A DNA stretch of 64,000 nt from UBA7657 sp049652985 (GCA_049652985.1 JBASFK010000001.1:248001-312000), one strand, 5' to 3'; counted from the stretch's first letter, positions 34,981-44,030 are shown. Program-made: numbers and translations. The notes: generated from the sequence alone by a model not told the origin.

Positions 34981-37299
34981 CTACAGGGAATTCCCGGGCA
35001 TGAAAACCTGCGTTTTTTCAGAATCCGGCACGTCATAGCCCAATTTGCGGGCATAAGCGGCCATGGCCCTGAAAGCGTCCTGCGGCGTGCTCAAGACCTG
35101 CATTCCGATCATCTCCTGCACTTGGGGCGTGATGAATTTAAGATACTTATCGAAATAATCATAGGTCCGGCCATTCACCACCTGCGAATTAACCACGAAC
35201 ATAGGTTTTATTTTGGTATTGAGGTCTGTGCCGGGGAAGATGCCTTTGCCGCCATGCCGGATTTTCAAATTGTGATAGGCATTGGAATTGGCCTCATAGT
35301 CGCCGCCGATACCGTGAATGAAATAAACGCCTGCATGTGCCATCATGTAGATCAGGTGCTGGCGTTGCGCCATATGCTGGGTCTCGATGAAATCCATACG
35401 CCTGTTCAGCGTCGAGAAATACGGATCATTCATCGTGCCTTCGACAGGCGAAAGATTTTGGCTCGAGAGGAAATCATGGATATCACCCTCGTGGCGCGAA
35501 ACGACGGGAACGCGGATACCGATTTTTCTGAAATCTATATCACCGGCGTTATAGGCATCGATATGCGCCCTTATGATTTCGCCCATGCCGGAACGCGCGC
35601 CGCCGCCGGAAAAACAGGTCATCCCCACGTGCGCGGCCATACGCGAGAAGTCGTAAGGATCGCGTAGACCCGATTCGATATGAGTACTGGCGGAAGCAAG
35701 TCCGGCCCAGCAGAAACCCAGTTCGTCGCGGTGTTTGAGGCCTATCAGTTTTAACAACTCCGCCTCGTCCACCAGCTTCATTTCGGGAATAATTTCGGGG
35801 TTGGACTTGTAACTGTCCATATCCCAGCGGCCCCTGTTGAACTTATCCTGTAAATGGGTAAAATCTTCGTACCAGGAAACAACATCCGACGTCAGCCCCG
35901 CAACCGATCCCTGATCATGAAAATCGCTGAAATATTTGAATTGTTCAGAATATAACTTTTTTTCGATCATCAGCGGCCGGCCGGTGCCGATGAAACCGCC
36001 ATGCGGCTTGAGAGCGGCAATGTAAGAGAACAACAGGCGCTGCTCGAATTTCCGCATCGCTCGCTCAAGCGGGTCGTTCCAGTCCCGCGGGTCAGCCCCC
36101 ATGACAATGCCGTCAGCGTGATAGACCGCTTTTTCAAGGTCGGCCAGGTTGTCGATCTCCGTGCTGTACGTGCTCCGCTCATAGCCGGGAACGTCAGGCT
36201 CATGCGGATTTTCAGTCTTGAACTGGCTGATCTGGCCCGAATAAAGCAGTGTCGCGCCAGGCTTATCGGTCAGGGCGAATATCTTGGGTTCTTTTCTTTG
36301 CGGTGCACCAAGAAGTTTGAACAAACGTGTTAAACCGACCGCAACCGGAGATTCCTCATCATGATAAGGATCCGATATACTGCGAAGATTTTGAATCGTG
36401 GGATATTTGCCTTTTTCGTCAGGCTGAGCCGTATTCATCCTGACAAGCTTGGAAGGAATTTCGTAATAGTCGAAATCGGCATCATATCCTTTTTCTGAAC
36501 GTTCTAGATCCTCTTTTGTAATAGGCTTTAAACGGCAGCCATATTCGCGGGCGTAAATGTAAATGCCCTGCTCCGGCAACGGCAGAACACCCGGCACCAG
36601 CGGCCTCAGGCACATCGCCACGCCCAGTGTCACGTCCTCGCAGATATCCACACCACGCGCGCGTAAATCGACGCTGGCGGTTTCAATCATCTCCAGCAGC
36701 CTGGCAGGTCCGCCTGCGGCCATCATGACTTCCTTGGTCCGCTCACCGAAGAAATCATGATCCTCGGCGAAGCAGGCGCGGACTAATGGTGACGGGTGGT
36801 TGCGCAGCCCGTCAAAAATCTTATGCTTGCGAATGCGCGGATCCATCATGACTTCACGATCCTCCGACAAAACTCCAACCAGTTCCGGGGAAGACACGCG
36901 AGCGGTTTTCAGTGCTTCGCTCCTGTATGTCGGGTTCAGCCTAGCCCATTCGTTTATCACTGTGACTGTGATTTTATTGGCGGCAATCAGGACGCTGTTT
37001 GTCTCTGTCTCCTCGGAATCCGGGAGCGTATCGTCGAGAAATCTTTGCGCGGAAACAAAGCCGAAATCGAACCACGCTAGTGGGCGGCGGTCGTCCTTAA
37101 ACTTGGTGGTGCTGCCGGACGCGAGCACGATACCCGACTCGTCCGGCCAGGGACGGCGCAATTCAGGCCATTCGATAACGTGGTTCACCGGGTCGCGGTT
37201 ATAATGTTTGAAATGATCTGAAAGTTTAAAGTCGGGGCTGTAAGGTCCGATAATCAGACTTTGCACACCGCTTAAACTCTCTTGCCCCTCGGCTTGCAT
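34981..37299 (-). CDS. 772-aa protein with LOG-like C-terminal domain
   Basis: A large soluble protein. The C-terminal about 240 residues read as a divergent LOG (lysine-decarboxylase-like) Rossmann domain: AGLASAS...HVGMTCFSGGGARSGMGE (about 530-575) corresponds to the glycine loop, MAHAGVYFIHGIGGDYEANSNAYHNLK (written in two parts here: MAHAGVYFIHGIGG, then DYEANSNAYHNLK) to the PGGxGTxxE loop with its glutamate kept, and MFVVNSQ...YFDKYLKFI to the end. Residues 1 to about 500 match nothing I know; a stretch near 395-440 (ADGIVMGADPRDW) could be a second such fold. It might hydrolyse a nucleotide. It stands alone between lpd and the deaminase. Confidence 0.65.
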   Translation of the reverse strand: MQAEGQESLSGVQSLIIGPYSPDFKLSDHFKHYNRDPVNHVIEWPELRRPWPDESGIVLASGSTTKFKDDRRPLAWFDFGFVSAQRFLDDTLPDSEETETNSVLIAANKITVTVINEWARLNPTYRSEALKTARVSSPELVGVLSEDREVMMDPRIRKHKIFDGLRNHPSPLVRACFAEDHDFFGERTKEVMMAAGGPARLLEMIETASVDLRARGVDICEDVTLGVAMCLRPLVPGVLPLPEQGIYIYAREYGCRLKPITKEDLERSEKGYDADFDYYEIPSKLVRMNTAQPDEKGKYPTIQNLRSISDPYHDEESPVAVGLTRLFKLLGAPQRKEPKIFALTDKPGATLLYSGQISQFKTENPHEPDVPGYERSTYSTEIDNLADLEKAVYHADGIVMGADPRDWNDPLERAMRKFEQRLLFSYIAALKPHGGFIGTGRPLMIEKKLYSEQFKYFSDFHDQGSVAGLTSDVVSWYEDFTHLQDKFNRGRWDMDSYKSNPEIIPEMKLVDEAELLKLIGLKHRDELGFCWAGLASASTHIESGLRDPYDFSRMAAHVGMTCFSGGGARSGMGEIIRAHIDAYNAGDIDFRKIGIRVPVVSRHEGDIHDFLSSQNLSPVEGTMNDPYFSTLNRRMDFIETQHMAQRQHLIYMMAHAGVYFIHGIGGDYEANSNAYHNLKIRHGGKGIFPGTDLNTKIKPMFVVNSQVVNGRTYDYFDKYLKFITPQVQEMIGMQVLSTPQDAFRAMAAYARKLGYDVPDSEKTQVFMPGNSL

Positions 37300-37445
37300 T
37301 GATACTCACCCGCTTAAACCCAGCTAAATTTATAGATACTCCCTTATACATGCACTTATGAAAATGCAATATTTTTTTTCGGTTTATCTTTATATGTTAT
37401 TGATAAACAGTACAATTCTGTTTCTTTTTCCTGAAAAGGCCTATA

Positions 37446-38393
37446 ATGGGAGTTTCCGAATACGATCTGATGCAGCAGGCCGTCGATATCGTCGGCACCA
37501 GCGAACACCCCACCAACAAGGTGGCCGCGGCGCTGGCGGGGAACGACGCTGGCCGCCCATTTGCCATTGCCCGAACCAATTACTGGCCGCCTTCCATCGC
37601 GGAAAAAATCGGCCGGGAGATGAAGATCGGCAACTCCAGCGGCACGGTGCATGCCGAAACCGCCTGCCTGCTGGATGCCCCCGCCACGGAAGGCGCGACG
37701 CTTTTCGTGACCGACGTGCCCTGCCCGAACTGCGTCAAGAACATGGCCGAGGCAGGCGTGCGCGCGATGTATATCGACCATAAAGGCTTCACGAAAGATT
37801 TCGCCCTGCGGCGCGGCGGGCATTTCGACAATATGTCGTTGCGCATCTGCGAAAAAGCGGGCATCGCTGTTTACAAAATTTTCCGCAAGGAAAAGCGCAT
37901 CGAGCCCATCCTGAAAATCCCGGAAGGGTTCAACCCTGTCATCGAAAAACCGGCGCGCATAGCGAAGCTGGCTAAAAAACCCGGACGAGAAGAATTCCTT
38001 ACGTTGGCTAAAACGGAAAAAGAAAATTACGGCAGCCGCCCGTTCGCATTCGCGGCAGCAACATCCGCGGCGGGCGATACCTTCACCGTCTCCGCCGAGA
38101 CACATCCCTGCCCCGGCTACACAGCGCAAACGGTCGAAAAGGGCGACGAGAAATACAGCACCATCCTCCAGCCCGTGAACCGCGTCATGATGACGGCCAC
38201 CCGCCACGGCCTCAGGATCGAGCCAGGCTTCCTCTATTCCAGCCGGGTGCCGACAGCCCGGGAACTGGTCGATATGGCGGGCGCGGGACTGACCCGGCTT
38301 GCCATGGGCGACAGGGCGAAATCACGGGATTCCGGTAGCATCGAGGCCCTGGAACAGCTGCTAAATGCACAAATTATGACTATCTGGGTATAA
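37446..38393 (+). CDS. cytidine/deoxycytidylate deaminase-like protein with two deaminase folds
   Basis: 315 residues. The first half is a zinc deaminase: His69-Ala-Glu71 (VHAETACLL) and PCPNC (92-96) give the zinc ligands and the catalytic Glu. The second half (about 205-300) keeps deaminase-like landmarks but not the zinc set: AATSAAGDTFTVSAETHPCPG and then SRVPTARELVDMAGAGLTRL. This suggests a fused, partly degenerate second domain, as in dimeric deaminases. Substrate is unknown (nucleotide or tRNA base possible). AAAAGG precedes the ATG at 37446. It is divergent from the 772-aa gene. Confidence 0.75.
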   Translation: MGVSEYDLMQQAVDIVGTSEHPTNKVAAALAGNDAGRPFAIARTNYWPPSIAEKIGREMKIGNSSGTVHAETACLLDAPATEGATLFVTDVPCPNCVKNMAEAGVRAMYIDHKGFTKDFALRRGGHFDNMSLRICEKAGIAVYKIFRKEKRIEPILKIPEGFNPVIEKPARIAKLAKKPGREEFLTLAKTEKENYGSRPFAFAAATSAAGDTFTVSAETHPCPGYTAQTVEKGDEKYSTILQPVNRVMMTATRHGLRIEPGFLYSSRVPTARELVDMAGAGLTRLAMGDRAKSRDSGSIEALEQLLNAQIMTIWV

Positions 38394-38408
38394 TTAAGTA
38401 ATTTTTTG

Positions 38409-38438
38409 TTGACGGAGAAATTCAGCTCACCCTAATCT
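38409..38438 (+). promoter_or_regulatory. candidate promoter of the 61-aa gene
   Basis: TTGACG (38409-38414), 18 bp, TAATCT (38433-38438), 44 bp before the ATG at 38483. Confidence 0.45.
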
Positions 38439-38482
38439 TTCATATAGAAAACAAAAAACGTAATAAAATTAGGGAGAGAAAT

Positions 38483-38668
38483 ATGGACGACAATTCAAAG
38501 CCCAATTGGATCAGGGCTCACACCCCCGATCACAGCATTACCGTCAAATTCGATCTGAATGCAGCTTCAGAAGCACTTCAAAGAGAGTTGAGCAGAATAC
38601 CCTATAAACGCGTAACTACCTCTACACGTCAAGAAGCAGACGTTGCGGGTCCTCAATCGCATCTTTAA
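38483..38668 (+). CDS. 61-aa hypothetical protein overlapping the sucB 3' end
   Basis: A 61-residue hydrophilic protein with a short helix (AASEALQRELSRI) and a polar tail. No family recognised. It has its own promoter and a strong GGGAGAG ribosome-binding site, so it is likely expressed. Its last 47 bp run antisense to the end of sucB, so the two transcripts overlap tail to tail. Confidence 0.5.
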   Translation: MDDNSKPNWIRAHTPDHSITVKFDLNAASEALQRELSRIPYKRVTTSTRQEADVAGPQSHL

Positions 38669-39896
38669 CCCGCACGAGGAACGACACCGCCTCGCGGCCA
38701 TCTATAATGCGGTGATCGTAAGAATGCGCCAGGTACATCATCGGGCGCGCTTCGATTTTTCCATCCTTCGTCACCATCGGGCGCTGCTGGATTTTATGCA
38801 TGCCGAGAATGCCCGATTGCGGCGTGTTCAGGATCGGCGTCGAGAGCAGCGAGCCGAAAACCCCGCCATTCGTGATCGTGAACGTGCCGCCGGTCATTTC
38901 TTCCATCTTCAGCTTGCCGTCGCGGGCACGCACGCCGAGGTCCATGATCGCTTTTTCGATTTCCGCCATCGATAGCTCGTCCGCGTTGCGGAGAACGGGA
39001 ACGACAAGCCCCTGCGGCGTCGAAACCGCAACGCCGATATCGTAATAATTTTTATAGATGATGTCTTCGCCGTCGATTTCCGCGTTCACGGACGGGAATT
39101 CCTTCAGCGCCTGGATCGCCGCGCGCACAAAGAATGACATGAAGCCGAGTTTTACGCCGTGCTTCTTCTCAAACAAATCCTTGTATTCGTTGCGGAGCGC
39201 CATCACCGGGCCCATATCGGCCTCGTTGAAGGTCGTGAGCATGGCGGCAGTGTTCTGCGCCTCCTTCAGGCGGCGCGCGATAACCTGACGCAGCTTCGTC
39301 ATGCGGACGCGCTCTTCCCGTGCCCCTGTTTCGCGCGGCGCGGTTTTCTTCGGTGCCTGCGTCGCGGGCGAGGTCATCGGGTTCGGCGCGCTGCCTTTCG
39401 CGGCGATGTATTTCTCGACATCTTCCTTGCTGATGCGGCCGTCGCGGCCTGAGGGCTGGATCTGTGACGCGTTGATATTGTTGTCGCCCAGCATCTTGCG
39501 CACAGCGGGTGAAAGCTTCGCATCTTCATTGGCGGGCTCCGGCTTGGGAGCTTCCTGTTTCTGGGGAGCGGGAGCGGCAGCAACCGGCGCGGCAGCCTTC
39601 GGCGCTTCCTGTTTTGGCGCGGGCGCTGGCGCAGCAGCAGGCGCAGGCTTCGCGGTGTCATTGGCGGCGGAGAGTTCGCCGAGGATCGCGCCGACACCGA
39701 CATTCTGGCCTTCGCCGACCACGATTTTCGAAATAACGCCGTCCGACGGCGCATTGACTTCCAGCGTGACCTTGTCAGTTTCCAGCTCGACGATCGGCTC
39801 GTCGCGCTTGACGCTCTCGCCCTCTTTTTTCAGCCACTGCGCGACAGTGGCTTCGGTGACGGATTCTCCGAGGGCGGGAACGACGATCTGGGTCAT
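38622..39896 (-). CDS. sucB: dihydrolipoyl succinyltransferase (2-oxoglutarate dehydrogenase E2)
   Basis: 424 residues, core of the 2-oxoglutarate dehydrogenase complex. Lipoyl domain with Lys42 in ELETDKVTLE, a long Ala/Pro-rich linker (about 78-125), the E1/E3-binding domain (LSPAVRKMLGDNNINASQI), a second linker and the catalytic domain ending with AHSYDHRIIDGREAVSFL (His and Asp catalytic). The frame is open beyond the start, but MTQIVVPALGESVTEATV at 39896 is the standard E2 N-terminus. It lies about 4.6 kb from sucA rather than adjacent to it. Confidence 0.96.
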   Translation of the reverse strand: MTQIVVPALGESVTEATVAQWLKKEGESVKRDEPIVELETDKVTLEVNAPSDGVISKIVVGEGQNVGVGAILGELSAANDTAKPAPAAAPAPAPKQEAPKAAAPVAAAPAPQKQEAPKPEPANEDAKLSPAVRKMLGDNNINASQIQPSGRDGRISKEDVEKYIAAKGSAPNPMTSPATQAPKKTAPRETGAREERVRMTKLRQVIARRLKEAQNTAAMLTTFNEADMGPVMALRNEYKDLFEKKHGVKLGFMSFFVRAAIQALKEFPSVNAEIDGEDIIYKNYYDIGVAVSTPQGLVVPVLRNADELSMAEIEKAIMDLGVRARDGKLKMEEMTGGTFTITNGGVFGSLLSTPILNTPQSGILGMHKIQQRPMVTKDGKIEARPMMYLAHSYDHRIIDGREAVSFLVRVKDAIEDPQRLLLDV

Positions 39897-39963
39897 GTTT
39901 GTGCCTGTTTTTATTGAATTAGTTGCTTTCTTTAATACCTCTTGGGCGGTCCAAAGGCAAGGG

Positions 39964-40908
39964 CTAGAAGTGCCGCCAGCCTGTCTTTTCAAGGGATAAA
40001 GGGCGGCCTTTTTCATCAAGGACGGTAATATCTTCGCCCGCATTGAATTCACCGATTTTCAGCGCTTTCAGCCCTTTCGCCTTTAATGCCTTCAATAAAG
40101 GCGCTGAATCTTTAGGACGGACAGCCAGGACTAGTTCGTAATCATCGCCGCCTGTAATCAGCTTTTTAGCGCTGATGCCTACTCTCTTCGCCTTGTCCGA
40201 AAAAATCCCGGGCACCAGTGAAATCTGCGCACCGCATTTCGACGCTTCACAGATATGACCGAGATCGGCGACCAGCCCGTCGGAAATATCAATCCCCGCC
40301 GCCGCGTATTTACGGATCGTAACTACGTTCGCCGTGCGCGGCACCGGTTTGTAATATGCTTTAACAAAATAATCTTCATAAACAGGTTTTATTTTTTTCT
40401 TCAGTATCTGCAGGCCGATGAAGGCGTCCCCGACCGGGCCGGTGAGAATGACATGATCGCCCGGCTTCGCGCCGCGGTGGCGCAGGACTTTTTTTGTCGG
40501 CACGGTTCCTATGGCCGTGATCGCTACCATCAACCGCCCGCTTGCACCCGACGTGTCGCCGCCCGAACAATAAAGCCCGAATTTTTTCTGGTCTTTCATC
40601 AACGCCCCGGTAAATGCCGAAAGCCATGAATCCTGCGGTTTTTCAGGGAAAATAAGGTTGAGCTGGTAACATAAAGGCTTCGCGCCCGAGGCGGCGAGAT
40701 CGGAAAGATTCCGTCTCAAAGCTTTATGTGCGATATCAGCCGGCGATGCGCTGGAAAGAAAATGCGTACCTTCAACAAGGCTGTCGCTCGTGATAACCAT
40801 ATCCTCACCCGCCCGCTGCTGTGGCAACACAGCCGTGTCGTCAAGCAATTCGTCGTTCCCCTCGGTCAGAGGCCGGAAATATTTCCGGATGATTTCAAAC
40901 TCGTCCAT
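39964..40908 (-). CDS. thiL: thiamine-monophosphate kinase
   Basis: 314 residues of the AIR-synthase-like family; it phosphorylates TMP to thiamine diphosphate, the cofactor that SucA needs. MDEFEIIRKYFRPL, DDTAVLP, a conserved DGLVADLGHI and a late ITGGDDYELVL are the landmarks. The ATG at 40908 lies one base after the thiD stop, so an earlier in-frame ATG at 40926 inside thiD is unlikely. Third gene of thiE-thiD-thiL. Confidence 0.92.
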   Translation of the reverse strand: MDEFEIIRKYFRPLTEGNDELLDDTAVLPQQRAGEDMVITSDSLVEGTHFLSSASPADIAHKALRRNLSDLAASGAKPLCYQLNLIFPEKPQDSWLSAFTGALMKDQKKFGLYCSGGDTSGASGRLMVAITAIGTVPTKKVLRHRGAKPGDHVILTGPVGDAFIGLQILKKKIKPVYEDYFVKAYYKPVPRTANVVTIRKYAAAGIDISDGLVADLGHICEASKCGAQISLVPGIFSDKAKRVGISAKKLITGGDDYELVLAVRPKDSAPLLKALKAKGLKALKIGEFNAGEDITVLDEKGRPLSLEKTGWRHF

Positions 40909-40909
40909 C

Positions 40910-41701
40910 TTATTTCCATTGGGCATAGAAATGATTCACCGGTCCCGCGCCGCGTCCGACCTTGAGCTTCCCGGATTCCCTGAGCGCCGCCGTTATATAT
41001 TTTTTTGCGGCAAACGCGGCCTCGTGCGCTGGCAAGCCTTTCGCCATGTATGCGGCCAGCGCCGAGGACAGCGTACAGCCCGTGCCGTGATTGTTCTTCG
41101 TCTTGATGCGCTTTTCCTCGAGCACGACGAGGTTTTTAGCATCGACAAAAATGTCTTTCGCCGTGTCGCCTTTTAAATGCCCGCCCTTCAGCAGCACCGC
41201 GCGCGCGCCGAGTTTTAGCAAGCGCTTCGCAAAATATTCCATGTCGCCGCCATATTTTTCCCCGAGCAGGATTTCGGCCTCTGGAATATTGGGCGTAATA
41301 ACACTGGCCAGCGGCAACAGGGCGATTTTCAAGCGCCCCACGGCCTCATCCGAAAGTAACTTGTCGCCGCTTTGTGCAACCATGACCGGGTCAAGCACGA
41401 TAATCGGCGGTTTGCGCTTCTGCAGGACATCGCCGAGCTGCGTGATCGTGCGCCCGCTACCTGCCATGCCTATTTTCACCGCGTCAACACGGATGTCATC
41501 GAACACGGTTTCCACCTGTTTCACCACGAAATCGGGCGGCAATTCATGAACCGCCGTGACGCCCTTGGTGTTCTGCGCGGTCAGCGCCGTTATCGCCGCC
41601 ATGCCGTAGCCGCCGAGCGCCGCGAAGGTTTTAAGGTCGGCCTGTATCCCCGCCCCGCCGGATGGGTCCGATCCCGCGATGGAAAGCAGGTTCGGAATCA
41701 T
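40910..41701 (-). CDS. thiD: hydroxymethylpyrimidine (phosphate) kinase
   Basis: 263 residues, ribokinase-like fold. It phosphorylates HMP and HMP-phosphate to the diphosphate used by ThiE. LLSIAGSDPSGGAGIQADLKTF is the N-terminal signature; VLDPVMVAQSG and the anion-hole GTGCTLSSALAA near the C-terminus with the catalytic Asp-free Cys variant typical of ThiD are present. Coupled to thiE by an ATGA overlap and to thiL by one base. Confidence 0.94.
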   Translation of the reverse strand: MIPNLLSIAGSDPSGGAGIQADLKTFAALGGYGMAAITALTAQNTKGVTAVHELPPDFVVKQVETVFDDIRVDAVKIGMAGSGRTITQLGDVLQKRKPPIIVLDPVMVAQSGDKLLSDEAVGRLKIALLPLASVITPNIPEAEILLGEKYGGDMEYFAKRLLKLGARAVLLKGGHLKGDTAKDIFVDAKNLVVLEEKRIKTKNNHGTGCTLSSALAAYMAKGLPAHEAAFAAKKYITAALRESGKLKVGRGAGPVNHFYAQWK

Positions 41702-42339
41702 GACGCCAGCCTCAGCCGCGCGCTGGCGACCGCGCCGGAAATGGCATCCGCCGCTTTTTTCGGGTCAGGCGCGCCAGAGATTGAACGCATCATCGCCACC
41801 CCTGCCGCGCCGCATTCAATCACCGCCGCCGCGTTCGCAGGTGTGATGCCCCCGATGCCCACAACAGGCACCGGCGAAATTTTAACCAGAGCGCGAAAAC
41901 CATCCGGCCCAAGCACAGGCTTTCCCTTCTCGGTTTTCGTTGGATAAAACGGCCCCGTCCCCGCGTAGTCAATAACAGAAGGATCGATTGCGGCGAAATG
42001 CTCCGCCGTAAAGGCCGTGACGCCGATGATTTTCTTCGGCCCCATAAGCGCGCGCGCCTCTGCCGTGCGCATGTCCCCCTGCCCCAGATGAACACCGTCG
42101 GCATCGACTTCCCGTGCGATATCGACACGGTCGTTGATGAGAAACGGAATATTCCTGACCTGCCGTCGCAATTCGTGCGCCTGCTCAAGGAATTCCATGC
42201 TGGTGCCGTGCTTGTTCCGGAGTTGGATCATCGTCGCGCCGCCGGCAATAGCGCCGCGCACAACGTCGGACAGATCACGCCCCGCACATAGCGAGGAGTC
42301 GGCAACGAAATAAACGGAGAGGTCGAACGTACGACTCAT
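41698..42339 (-). CDS. thiE: thiamine-phosphate synthase
   Basis: 213 residues, TIM-barrel enzyme joining HMP-diphosphate and thiazole phosphate. Landmarks: TMIQLRNKHG, FLINDRVDIAREVDADGVHLGQGDM, YAGTGPFYPTKTEKG and VVGIGGITPANAAAVIECGAAGVAMM (quoted here only as short pieces of the known barrel). CAGG precedes the ATG at 42339. Stop overlaps thiD start as ATGA; start overlaps the stop of the exported Cys-rich gene. No thiamine riboswitch is visible upstream. Confidence 0.93.
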   Translation of the reverse strand: MSRTFDLSVYFVADSSLCAGRDLSDVVRGAIAGGATMIQLRNKHGTSMEFLEQAHELRRQVRNIPFLINDRVDIAREVDADGVHLGQGDMRTAEARALMGPKKIIGVTAFTAEHFAAIDPSVIDYAGTGPFYPTKTEKGKPVLGPDGFRALVKISPVPVVGIGGITPANAAAVIECGAAGVAMMRSISGAPDPKKAADAISGAVASARLRLAS

Positions 42340-42629
42340 TTTTTCCTGACCGGCACCGGGCTGTAGACGATGCAGCGGTTGCCGTCGCACGCCGCGGTCG
42401 GTTTTGAGCTGGGCTTCAGTTTATTGCATTCGACGTAAGATTTCATTTCTTCCGACCATTGCGCGAATGCCTGCTCCTGTCCTTTAGCGATGGCGCGCCA
42501 GTTATTGGCGCAGAAATCCGCGACGACGATGCAGTCGCCAGCTTTGCTGCAGGTATACATGCCTTCAGGCGCCTGCGCCGCAGCGCTTAGCGGTAAAAAA
42601 AGAATTATCAAGAACAAACATTTTTTCAT
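42336..42629 (-). CDS. exported Cys-rich protein, tandem copy B
   Basis: 97 residues with a signal peptide ending at SAAAQA (about residue 19). The mature part has about six cysteines in the pattern GDCIVVADFCANNWRAI...ECNK...ACDGNRC, suggesting disulfide bonds in the periplasm. It is a tandem duplicate of 42632-42928. The ATG at 42629 has GAGGAGAAG upstream. The stop overlaps the thiE start, so it is in the thi operon by position, though nothing links it functionally. Confidence 0.7.
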   Translation of the reverse strand: MKKCLFLIILFLPLSAAAQAPEGMYTCSKAGDCIVVADFCANNWRAIAKGQEQAFAQWSEEMKSYVECNKLKPSSKPTAACDGNRCIVYSPVPVRKK

Positions 42630-42631
42630 GG

Positions 42632-42928
42632 TCACTTCTCCTCTTTCGATAGTCTGCATTTATTTTCAAGGCAAACAGCTTTTTCAGGCGCTTGCTTCGG
42701 TTCTGTTTTTTCGCAAAGGATAGCAGGCCTGATCCTTTCATCATCCTTAGTATATTCTTCAACGCTTTGAACATTTATTGCTTGCCATGTGTAGGGGCAA
42801 ATTTGCTCAATAACCGCGCAATCGGTATCAACTTTGCAACCATATATCCTGATGATCATTTCATCGCGCGACTCAGCTGCCGCTGCAAGCGGCAATAAAG
42901 TGATTATCAATAACAAAAAAAGACGCAT
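42632..42928 (-). CDS. exported Cys-rich protein, tandem copy A
   Basis: 98 residues: signal peptide (MRLFLLLIITLLPLAAAAES) followed by a mature domain with the same cysteine frame as its neighbour: TDCAVIEQICPYTWQAI, a single Cys in ILCEKTEPK, and AVCLENKCRL at the end. The C-x(5-7)-C...W-x-A-I spacing is shared, so one gene arose by duplication of the other; only 2 bp separate them. No known family recognised. Confidence 0.7.
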   Translation of the reverse strand: MRLFLLLIITLLPLAAAAESRDEMIIRIYGCKVDTDCAVIEQICPYTWQAINVQSVEEYTKDDERIRPAILCEKTEPKQAPEKAVCLENKCRLSKEEK

Positions 42929-43002
42929 ACCAAACCAGCGTTGAATAAGGGCCCGCAGATAATATATGGTTTGAGGGTCAGAAATAAAGCAGGGATTACC
43001 GC

Positions 43003-43980
43003 ATGAGCCACGCCATCCGTATCCACGAAACCGGGGGCCCGGATGTACTGAAATATGAGGAAATCACGGTTCCGCCGCCCGGCCCGGGCGAGATTCTCAT
43101 CCGCCATACGGCCATTGGCCTCAATTTCATCGATATTTACCACCGCTCGGGCCTTTATCCTCTGCCGCTGCCCTTCATCCCCGGCACCGAGGCCGCGGGC
43201 GTGGTCGAGGCGCTCGGCGAAGGGGTCACAGCGCTGAAGAAGGGCGACCGCGTCGCCTATGCCTCCGGCCCCGGCTCCTACACCGAACAGCGGGTTATGC
43301 CCGCCGGCCGCGTTGTAAAAATTCCGGACGGAATTTCGGATGAAACCGCAGCCGCCGCCATGGTCAAGGGCATGACGGCGGAATATCTCCTGAACCGCAC
43401 ATATAGGGTGAAGCGCGGCGAGACGATTTTATTCCACGCCATTGCGGGCGGCGTCGGCCTGATCGCATGCCAGTGGGCGAAGTCTCTGGGTGCCATCGTC
43501 ATCGGCACGGCGGGCAGCGCGGAAAAAATGGAAATTGCGCGGCAGCATGGCTGCGATCATGTCATTAATTACAGGACCGAGGATTTCGTAGCGCGCGTGA
43601 AGGAAATCACCGGCGGGCGCGGTGTGCCCGTCGTTTACGATTCAGTCGGCAAGGATACCTTCATGGCCTCGCTCGATTGCCTGCAACCAAGAGGGTTAAT
43701 GGTAAGTTTCGGCAATGCATCCGGGCCTGTAGAGGCGTTTTCGCCGGGAACTTTATCGACCAAGGGTTCGTTGTTCCTCACGAGGCCGTCGCTGTGGCAC
43801 TACACATCAGACGACAACGAATACGCGGCATCGGCCAAGGCACTGTTTGACATGATTAAATCTGGAAAGATTAAAATCAGCATCGAACGGCGCTATCAAC
43901 TTAAGGATGCGGCGCAGGCACAGCGTGACCTCGAAACGCGAAAAACGACAGGATCAAGTATTTTAATATGCGGTAGTTAA
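43003..43980 (+). CDS. qor: NADPH:quinone oxidoreductase (zeta-crystallin type)
   Basis: 325 residues, zinc-free medium-chain dehydrogenase that reduces quinones by one electron from NADPH. GroES-like N-terminal domain (PGPGEILIRHTAIGLNFIDIYHRSG) and Rossmann domain with HAIAGGVGLIACQWAK and a GTAGSAEKMEIARQHG turn. AGGGA precedes the ATG at 43003. Plus-strand gene inside the minus-strand suc block. Confidence 0.9.
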   Translation: MSHAIRIHETGGPDVLKYEEITVPPPGPGEILIRHTAIGLNFIDIYHRSGLYPLPLPFIPGTEAAGVVEALGEGVTALKKGDRVAYASGPGSYTEQRVMPAGRVVKIPDGISDETAAAAMVKGMTAEYLLNRTYRVKRGETILFHAIAGGVGLIACQWAKSLGAIVIGTAGSAEKMEIARQHGCDHVINYRTEDFVARVKEITGGRGVPVVYDSVGKDTFMASLDCLQPRGLMVSFGNASGPVEAFSPGTLSTKGSLFLTRPSLWHYTSDDNEYAASAKALFDMIKSGKIKISIERRYQLKDAAQAQRDLETRKTTGSSILICGS

Positions 43981-44030
43981 GGGTTTACGCAGCATCCTCG
44001 TGAACCTGCTGCCGGAGGGTATGGCAGTGA

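Noticed and set aside
39897..40052. Upstream extension of SucB
   Set aside because: The standard E2 N-terminus begins at 39896; the extension has no similarity to lipoyl proteins and overlaps thiL.
42340..43002. Thiamine (TPP) riboswitch in front of thiE
   Set aside because: The conserved CUGAGA and GAUCUGG-type segments are not present and the space is filled by two coding genes.
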